DNA of 64,000 bases. Origin: Rhypophila decipiens (Eukaryota > Ascomycota > Sordariomycetes > Sordariales > Naviculisporaceae). A program made the position numbers and the translations under genes. The DNA lies in contig MU858165.1 in the NCBI GenBank assembly GCA_033297075.1, positions 53,522 to 117,521 of the forward strand, given 5' to 3'. The notes beneath the pieces were generated by a model. The model was not told the origin of the DNA. It was given only the letters and a program-made list of their open reading frames with translations, and searched no databases. Below are positions 57,414-64,000 of the stretch, piece by piece. The first letter of the stretch is position 1, and each line of letters opens with the position of its first letter.

Positions 57414-59450
57414 ATGTTCTTCAAGAAGAAGGCCTCCGAGACGGGGGAAATAGCCGCAGCAACGGGCCCAGTACCAGCCAATGTCGAACCTGTCAACGAA
57501 AAGAGACTGGAGGGACAAGATGACGAAGGCACCGGCACGGCCCTTGGGCCCACAGACACGACAGCAACAAAGGACATCGTGTACCCTTCAGGCATACGTC
57601 TCTTTCTCCTCATGGCCTCAGTCTTTATCAGCATGTTTTTGGTTGCTCTAGTATGTCGTTTCTAGCCCCTTGCTTAGCATGCTCACCCCCTAACAATGCT
57701 GAACAAAACAGGACCGCCTAATTATAACAACAGCCATCCCCGAAATAACAAACGAGTTTCACTCGGTAACCGACATAGGCTGGTACGGCGCCGCCTACCT
57801 ATTCACCAACTGCGCCTTCATGCTCCTGACGGGCAAGATCTACACCTTCTGGTCGGTCAAACTCGTCTTGCTAACTTCGATCCTCCTCTTCGAGGTGGGG
57901 TCTGCTATCTGCGGCGCGGCGCCCAACAGCGTGGCCTTCATTGTCGGGCGCGCCATTGCTGGTATCGGCGCGGCGGGAATCATGTCTGGAGTCATCGTCA
58001 CCATCGTCTACGCTGTGCCGTTACATAATCGGCCCAAGTACCAGGGCTTGTTTGGAGCGGTGTTTGGGGTGAGTAGTATCATCGGACCGCTTGTTGGTGG
58101 TGCATTCACGAGCAATGTCACTTGGCGGTGGTGCTTTTATATCAACTTGCCCATTGGCGGTGTTACTGCGCTGTTTATCTTTCTGCTGTTGGATATCCCT
58201 GAGCGAGAGACCACCAAAGCGGCGATGGGGGAGAAGATCAAGCAGATGGATTTACTTGGCACGGCGATGTTTATGCCGGGCGTCATTTCGTTGTTATTGG
58301 CTCTTCAGTGGGGTGGTAGTGAATATGAGGTATGTCTGTTCTTCCCCCTTTTCTCTTCCTTGGTCGACCATGTTCTAGAGTGCTAACTTGCCATGTCGTG
58401 ACAGTGGAGCAACAGCAGAATCATCGCCCTCTTGGTCCTTGCAGGTGTCCTGTTGATCGCCTTCGTCCTCGTCCAGATCTACAAGCCCGACACGGCAACC
58501 ATCCCACCACGCATCATCAAGGGCCAGCGCAGTATCGTGGCCGGATTCTGGGCCACCATCTGCCACGGAGCCAGCATGATGATCTTCAGTTCGTCACTTC
58601 CTCTTCTTTCCTTTCTCTTCGGACATCATGACAAGTTACTAACCTCCCTTTGTCAGATTACTTCCTCCCGGTCTGGTTCCAAGCCATCAAAGGCGTCTCG
58701 GCCCTCGACTCTGGCGTGCGTCTCCTGCCCATGATCCTCCCGCTAGTCTTCGCCTCCATCTTCACCGGCTTCCTCACCTCCAAGATAGGCTACTACACGC
58801 CCTTCATGATCTTCGGCTCATGCCTCCTCTCGATCGGTGCCGGTCTCATGACCACACTCCAGATCGATAGCGGGACAAACGCCTGGGCCGGCTACCAGGT
58901 CATCTACGGTCTCGGACTAGGCTGCATGATGCAGGCGCCTAATCTGGCCGCGCAGACAGTCCTCAACAAGATCGACGTCCCCATCGGCACTTCGCTCATG
59001 ATCTTCGGCCAGCTCCTCGGCGGCGCCATCTTCACCGCCGTCGGACAGAACGTGCTGAATAACCAGCTCTTGGAAAAGATGAGCAACATCCAGGGATTCA
59101 ACCCGGCCTTGTTGATGAGTGAGGGAGCTACGACGCTGATCACCAAGCTGCCAGAGGCTATTCGGCCGATAGTGCTGTTTCAATACAACGAGGCGCTGAG
59201 GAAGGTGTTCCAGGTTGGAGTGATCGTGTCGTGCTTCACCTTCTTGGGGGCTGTATCGATGGAGTGGAAGAGTGTCAAGAAGCATATTCAGAAGAAAGAT
59301 CAAGGCGATGGGGGAGCTGCTGAGGAAGGCAAAGCCGGGGAGCTGGAGGGTGAGGCTAAGGATGGCTCAGACAAGGGGCCCGAGACGGAAGATGAAAAGA
59401 CTGTCGTGGGCGGCGAGACAGGGAAAGAAGGGGAGAAGGAGAAGTCGTGA
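57414..59450 (+). CDS. MFS transporter, DHA2 (14-span) drug:H+ antiporter type
   Basis: Proton-coupled plasma-membrane exporter of the DHA2 family, which contains fungal toxin and drug pumps. Four exons: 57414-57650, 57712-58329, 58405-58588, 58657-59450; introns 57651-57711, 58330-58404 and 58589-58656 are short and in phase. The start is ATG 57414 ([12 protein letters not shown]). Product 610 aa. TM1 ends [15 protein letters not shown], the family's D-R-x-I-x-x-T-A-I-P motif; then [14 protein letters not shown] and motif C-like [20 protein letters not shown]. Fourteen hydrophobic spans fit. The C-terminal tail (last 65 residues) is Lys/Glu/Gly-rich and cytosolic. No biosynthetic cluster genes flank it, so the substrate is unknown. 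Confidence 0.9.
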
Positions 59451-59499
59451 AACAGGAGGATATATGTGACTGTGGCCACCAAGGAGATTTATTTGTTTT

Positions 59500-59895
59500 C
59501 TCCTCAATACTCCATTTATCATATAAAAGGCAGGCATATCTTTATCCTCAATAACCCATTTATCATATAAAAGGCATGCATGTATGAGTACCAAAAGACA
59601 CCCTCTCATGGGAAATAATTGTTTCAGAAACCCCACTTGCCCATAACAGCATACCGGGACTTTCTACCAAAGGTGCCATTGCCAGAGGTGCCATGGCCAG
59701 AGGTGCCATGGCCAGAGGTGCCATGACCAAAGGTGCCATGGGCAAAGGTGTCACGACCAACCGAGCCGTTCATAGCCATGACCTTGGACAATGGGTCATT
59801 ACCATCGCAAGTGTTGTGACCAGTCGAGCCGTTCATTGCCATGCCCTTGGACAATGTATCATTGCGAAATGCGCCGCCCCATCCCGATCCACCAA
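59500..59895 (-). pseudogene. Truncated duplicate of the 60.2-kb single-span protein gene
   Basis: The minus-strand frame ending at 59624 encodes SRYAVMGKWGF at its end and LSKVMAMNGSVGR upstream, matching SRYAVLREWGF and LSKVMAMNGSIGR of the gene at 60191-60688. Homology extends into the 3' flank (59545-59623 resembles 60115-60190, including GAGTACCAAAA) and upstream to GGSGWGG near 59890. There it stops at the 23-bp AT-rich array, so the start and membrane span are missing. The LSKxMAMNGS block is duplicated inside. Six 15-bp repeats insert GHGTS-type repeats. Confidence 0.6.
59671..59760. repeat. Tandem 15-bp repeat, six copies
   Basis: Unit AGGTGCCATGGCCAG with point changes, starting at 59671, 59686, 59701, 59716, 59731 and 59746. 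On the minus strand it encodes a five-residue GHGTS-like repeat inside the truncated duplicate. Confidence 0.85.
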
Positions 59896-59896
59896 A

Positions 59897-59988
59897 TATG
59901 TATTTATATAATCCCTCTATATGTATTTATATAATCCCTCTATATGCATTTATATAATCCCTCTATATGTATTTATATAATCCCTCTT
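59897..59988. repeat. Tandem 23-bp AT-rich repeat, four copies
   Basis: Units start at 59897, 59920, 59943 and 59966, each containing TATTTATATAATCCCTC (third unit CATTTATATAATCCCTC). Nearly perfect, so recent or homogenised. It lies exactly where homology between the truncated duplicate and the intact gene ends. Confidence 0.85.
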
Positions 59989-60190
59989 ACGCGTCCCCGT
60001 GCTATTCATTACGCATTAAAGGGATATATATAAGGCCTTAGAATATTTAAAAGCAGGCATATATTGCTCCATTTAAATACCTTCATAATACAAAAGGCAT
60101 GCATTATTCAGTCAAAACTAAGGCCTTTATGATGTGAAAGGCATGCATATATGAGTACCAAAAAACACCCTCCCATGGAAAATAGTCATC

Positions 60191-60688
60191 TCAGAAACCC
60201 CACTCGCGCAAGACAGCATACCGAGACATTCCGCCATCAAGGCTACCGCCATTGCCGACCGAACCGCCGCCCGTAACGCCCTCGTTGATGATGGTACCGT
60301 TTCCCAGCGTATCCCCGTCATCACTGTAATACGACGACCGACTCGCCACATCCGCCATGCCGCGGTCATTGCCTCCATTGCCATCGCTGGTGTTGCGACC
60401 GATCGAGCCGTTCATTGCCATGACCTTGGATAGTGTATCATTGTCAAATGAGTTGCCCCATGCCGATCCACCACTCTTCATGTGCGCGCGATTGCCGGCC
60501 GCATCATCGCTGTGCAGGGTCGTCTCGCTCATGGCGGCCGGGCGCCGGGCGGTCGCGCGGCCTGTCTTGGGGCTGCGCCAGCCAGCGAGACAGGTGCCGA
60601 GCATGGAGTTCAGGAGGATGATGAGGACGAGCGTGCCGGCGATGATGAAGCCGTAGATTGGGAGCGGGTCCTTATCGGTAATGATCAT
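60191..60688 (-). CDS. Small single-span membrane protein, unknown
   Basis: Not recognised. 165 aa from ATG 60688 (MIITDKDPLPIYGFIIAGTL). One hydrophobic span at about residues 11-36 (IYGFIIAGTLVLIILLNSML) near the N-terminus without a cleavage site, then a basic stretch (GWRSPKTGRATARR) and a Gly/Ser/Asn-rich tail ending MSRYAVLREWGF. This suggests an N-out, C-in single-pass protein. A diverged, truncated duplicate lies downstream at 59500-59895, and conservation of its C-terminal blocks supports real coding. The frame extends upstream to 60946, but that part is repetitive and begins in noncoding-looking sequence. Confidence 0.5.
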   Translation of the reverse strand: MIITDKDPLPIYGFIIAGTLVLIILLNSMLGTCLAGWRSPKTGRATARRPAAMSETTLHSDDAAGNRAHMKSGGSAWGNSFDNDTLSKVMAMNGSIGRNTSDGNGGNDRGMADVASRSSYYSDDGDTLGNGTIINEGVTGGGSVGNGGSLDGGMSRYAVLREWGF

Positions 60689-60950
60689 TTTGTGCGGGTG
60701 TTTGTGCAGGTGTTTGTGCTTTTCGTTGCTTGTTGATGGTTGTTTTGGGCAAAGTTTGATGGTAAAGATGGTTGGGAACGTGAAATGATTTGGCCGAGCG
60801 ATGTGATGTGCATGTGAAATGGGTGTGAGCAATCTGAATGCGAGGTGATGTGTAATTGCAATGGTTGTGAGCAATCTGTATTGCGGTCTGGGAGCCATGA
60901 TGGCTTGAGGGCATGGGATGATATACTGCCGAGGCCATTTTGTCATGGCT

Positions 60951-61340
60951 TATATGCATTGATTTCCCCATTTAAAGGCGTACGCCGTCCAAACCATAAA
61001 CAATACGGTATATACCTCTTGTAAATGTATTTACGAGACTCAGACTGTAAGTACGCATTTTAAGAGAAGGCTATATAGCCTCATTTTACACTTATATGCA
61101 TTAATTTCTCCCATTTAAGGTGTGTACTGTCCAAATCATAGACATTATATATATCTCGTAAATACCTTAAAGGGATTCTCAGCAGGTATACTAAGAGAAG
61201 GCTATATAGCATTATTCCACTCTCGAATATGCATTAATTTCTCTCGTTTAAGGCGTATACCGTCTAAATTATATGCATTATATATGTCTCGTGACTGCCT
61301 TAAGTAGGTTATAAGCTATAATGAAAAGGCATATACTCTC
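60951..61340. repeat. Tandem AT-rich array, three units of about 133-142 bp
   Basis: Units begin TATATGCATT(G/A)ATTTC near 60951, 61093 and 61226. Each continues with a GTTTAAGGCGTA(C/T)-type block and TATATCTCGTAA-type block; the first two end with AAGAGAAGGCTATATAGC. Moderately diverged, non-coding. Related by motif to 55365-55650. Confidence 0.7.
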
Positions 61341-61571
61341 CAGCGAAAAGGCATATAATCTTTAATAAAAGAGCAGTTACGTGGACCTTGACCTTTTCCG
61401 GTTCATAATGGGTTAATGGGACCGCACATCAAATTAACCTTGGGTGAAAAAAGACTGAATTAGGTGCTATCTGATGAGATGAGGTGATCTACCATTAGCC
61501 CCTGAAGTAAACAACACCAGCCACAATGATGAGATAGAACCACCGCCCCCATTCAGTCTGCCCGCTCCTCG
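61341..61571. other. Spacer after the tandem array
   Basis: About 230 bp with further AAAAGGCATATA motifs near 61325-61365, then ordinary sequence. No gene seen. Confidence 0.4.
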
Positions 61572-61898
61572 CTAGCGGCTTCTAGCCGACGGTACCCGGC
61601 GTGTGGTGGTGCGAAAAGTGCACCGGCGATAGATGAAAAATGCCACCAGTCCCGCCACCGCCAGGCTCAAGACAGCCACAAACATGCTCAATATGATGGT
61701 GACTTGCTTGTAGTGCTCGAAATCGATGGTGCTAGCGCTGGGGCTGTTCTGGGGGTCTGTGACGCTCGGTGAGGGTGTCGGGGGTGGCTTGTTCACGGCC
61801 CCGGTGGCGGCCCCAGTGCCGGTGTGGTCGGTGCGGTCGGTGCGAACAGTGCGAATGGTGTGAATGCTGGTGGGAGCTTTGGACTGGGGAAGAGGCAT
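61572..61898 (-). CDS. Putative small single-span membrane protein, unknown
   Basis: Not recognised. 108 aa from ATG 61898 (MPLPQSKAPTSIHTIR). A Thr/Pro/Ser-rich N-terminal half is followed by one clear transmembrane span at about residues 70-95 (TIILSMFVAVLSLAVAGLVA) and a short basic tail (RRCTFRTTTRRVPSARSR), so the tail is probably cytosolic. No signal peptide at this start; an upstream exon could supply one. Upstream DNA (61980-62110) is a GATGGC-type low-complexity stretch, and a longer frame there uses a non-ATG codon. Weak evidence overall. Confidence 0.35.
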   Translation of the reverse strand: MPLPQSKAPTSIHTIRTVRTDRTDHTGTGAATGAVNKPPPTPSPSVTDPQNSPSASTIDFEHYKQVTIILSMFVAVLSLAVAGLVAFFIYRRCTFRTTTRRVPSARSR

Positions 61899-62918
61899 CG
61901 TGACGGCCTGCACAGCGATGGCGAGAACAGCGTTGATGGCGGTGCGTATGATGGTGGTGTGATAGCAATTGCAGCACGGCTGTGGCGGTATAAGTGCAAG
62001 AGCGGCGATGATGATGGCGAATGGCGATGGTGATGGCAATGCTTATGGCAGTGATGATAGAAATGGTGACCGCAATAGTGACTGCGATGCTGATGGCGAT
62101 GCTGTGAAAGTTATGAGAGTGGCGGAGTAATGGAGAGATGGCTAAACGCTGAGCTTTTGATGAGCTGGTAATTGAATGGCGGCGCTGAATCATGGTTGCC
62201 ATTCAAGATTCACGGCCGCCATTCAATTCCCCAACTGACACAGTGTCATGGTGCGACAGAGCGTTATGATGTATGGCTCATTGCAATGCAAATAAGGGAC
62301 CAAGAGTTTTGGGCCTACCTTGGGATGACTGGAGGGGTTCAGGGGGGATTTGACCTCAATCAACATATTGCCCAAATCATTCAAATATGCAAGATATATT
62401 TCAAACGAGCTCGAGAAATAACCCCAGATGCATGCTTGAAACTTTGTCTAGGTGTTATCTCTATTCTTCAATAAGCCTAGCCTTCATGGTACAATTCATA
62501 TAAATCTCAGCCGACCCGCTCATCCTCCACCGACCAATGATAACACGTGTAATGCAAGGCTAATAACAAGAATCCGCAACGCCAAGCCACCATTCTAACA
62601 GCCTTGATATCAGCCTTATTAGCCATTGACCTGCGTCACCGATACTCTTTCATCGCAACCAGAGCCTGCCATCATAACAATGACCGGCCACAATAGTTAT
62701 TGTATCAACTGTGACACACTTAGGATATGTATCATACCTGGCCATCATGTCACAACCATCACCGCGTCCACGATGAATGGATCACCTGCATGCACCATTC
62801 TTTCGACACAGCAAATGTGGTGAGCACTGGCGACCATTCCAGTCCCACCATAGATCGCACACCCGCCCCTGAGCTCACTGATATCACTGCTGCAAATAGA
62901 GGACAGATCTACAGATAC
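61899..62918. other. Intergenic/low-complexity region, 1.0 kb
   Basis: Includes an imperfect GATGGC-rich stretch (about 61985-62110). Open frames at 62172-62474 and 62626-62823 plus have no recognised domain. The latter may be leader or an upstream exon of the next gene. Confidence 0.4.
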
Positions 62919-63628
62919 ATGATGGCTGTCCAGAGCAACCCTTCGGGTGTCGGATACCATTCGGCGACGGCCCTGCTCGTGGCCCGCAAAACAATAACCC
63001 GACCCGGATTTACGTCCATCATCACCCTCACCCCAACACCCGTTCCGACAGCGACGACGACGACACTGTCCTTGATCACCACCGACACGGCAACCGACAC
63101 GACAACCGACACGACCACCGACACGACGTTCGATACAGCCGTTACCAGTACCACGACAATAACCGTGACGAAACACCCCTCGACGCGCTCCACTGCCAGG
63201 CCGTCGTCGACCCTCGATGGCCCTCCACACCTGACGGCCACATCCACCGAGCCAGTCGTATCCACTACGTCCTCCCAGCCCGCGACGGCAACGAGCATCT
63301 CAACAATCCAGCCACCTCAACCGTCCTCCACTCCGCGGTCCGAGACCCCGGAGCCAACTCCGCGCCCCAAAACAGTGGTGATTATCAGCTCGGCCTGCGC
63401 CCTCGTGTACCACCCAAAAATGGCAGAGAAAGGCGCAACGGTGCCCGGGGCAATCTAATCCCGCATAGCAGAGACACCCTGCCGTCCGAACTTCCATCTG
63501 AGAGATGGAGCAAGCCGTTCATGGAGAACTTGCAGCATATTCTAGGCGGTGCCAACCCGTTTGATTTCGACTCGGAGGAGGACGAGGCTATGTATCGGGT
63601 GAGAACTGGTGGTCCGGGAATGCTTTAG
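62919..63628 (+). CDS. Putative Thr/Ser/Pro-rich (mucin-like) protein, unknown
   Basis: Not recognised. From ATG 62919 a GC3-rich frame encodes a Thr/Ser/Pro-rich segment with a TDT(A/T) repeat (TTDTATDTTTDTTTDTT), typical of O-glycosylated fungal surface proteins, then a short hydrophobic stretch VVIISSACALV. Unspliced it stops at 63458. An intron 63407-63468 (GTACCA...CTAATC...CATAG) would instead join it to a C-terminus ending FDFDSEEDEAMYRVRTGGPG, stop 63626-63628, product 215 aa. The same C-terminal frame is also open back to about 62899 as a His/Arg-rich sequence, so the choice of frame is uncertain. No signal peptide is visible. Confidence 0.3.
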
Positions 63629-64000
63629 TCCTGTTTAGTTTCTTATTCGGATTACCATTTAGGAACATCTGATTATTCTTTTTCCTCAACGCCTAAAGTG
63701 AATAGGGAAGGTTTTTGATTTGTAATATGAGGCTTATTATCTAGTGATAAATGGCGTTGTAGAGTAAAGATTTATCCCTTATTTTACATTTCTATCTGGC
63801 TTTTTAGATCTGTTTATATGCGCACAAGTATTTAGACCATATAGCGGGCTGCCCGCCCGCTAGCACTCCTTCCAGGGTTTATTAGATCTTCCCCTGAAAC
63901 CAGAGATGTCACGGCGAGCCGTGATAACACAAGCGATAGTGCCCTATTGAAACTGCTATATAACACACAATTCTAAGGCTGGCTTGCAGCTTAGAATTTG
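63629..64000. other. Window end with small inverted repeats
   Basis: No gene. Three hairpins: AGCGGGC-TGCCC-GCCCGCT near 63843-63861, CACGGC-GA-GCCGTG near 63910-63923, and ATTCTAAG/CTTAGAAT arms near 63970-63998. Possibly the edge of a repeat continuing outside the window. Confidence 0.4.

Noticed and set aside
1..64000. CRISPR arrays, intact transposase, secondary-metabolite backbone genes
   Set aside because: Looked for and not found: no spaced direct repeats of CRISPR type, no DDE/reverse-transcriptase frames, no PKS/NRPS/terpene synthase domains.

Overview
The window is nuclear DNA from a filamentous ascomycete (Pezizomycotina, probably Sordariomycetes; the exact taxon cannot be fixed from sequence alone). 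Evidence: compact genes with short introns (52 to 256 nt, GTATGT/GTAAGT/GTGAGT donors, CTAAC-type branch points), a fungal lysine-pathway homoaconitase, a Zn(II)2Cys6 regulator, a DHA2-type MFS pump, and AT-rich islands that look like decayed mobile DNA. It is an ordinary chromosome arm: neighbours are functionally unrelated and there is no clear metabolic gene cluster.

Layout. 1-15.9 kb is gene-dense housekeeping: Sec14-like lipid transfer protein (cut by the window edge), DNA polymerase alpha subunit B, MFAP1 splicing factor, an unknown fungal coiled-coil protein, ICln, a tRNA-Gly(GCC), a PAQR/Izh receptor-like membrane protein, tRNA dimethylallyltransferase and Sec61 alpha. 19.3-32.7 kb holds a full-length ABCC transporter, an alpha/gamma-adaptin-binding p34/Irc6-like protein and a Dnf3-like P4-ATPase. 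36.7-38.5 kb holds a homeodomain transcription factor with an almost 10-kb gene-free region upstream. 48.4-59.5 kb holds mitochondrial homoaconitase, a divergent Zn2Cys6 factor and the MFS pump. 59.5-64 kb is different: AT-rich repeats, tandem arrays, a partial gene duplication and three weakly supported genes for small proteins, two with a clear single membrane span.

Intron-aware reading joined exons that simple ORFs miss. Four genes begin with or contain tiny exons (10, 13, 13 and 15 nt). The true N-termini of the ABCC transporter, Sec61, homoaconitase, the PAQR protein and the coiled-coil protein lie in such upstream exons. The tRNA dimethylallyltransferase keeps two in-frame start codons, fitting a mitochondrial/cytosolic dual product. 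The polymerase subunit promoter carries three CGCGT (MCB-like) boxes, and the homoaconitase promoter carries a TGACTC (Gcn4/CPC1-type) core.

The most unusual material is a family of short AT-rich elements with an 18-bp terminal inverted repeat (about 166-220 bp; near 26.9, 48.1 and 56.2 kb) and related longer AT-rich tracts with a period near 135 bp (55.4 and 61.0 kb). They are probably one MITE-like family at different stages of decay. I found no CRISPR, no intact transposase and no convincing new multi-gene system.
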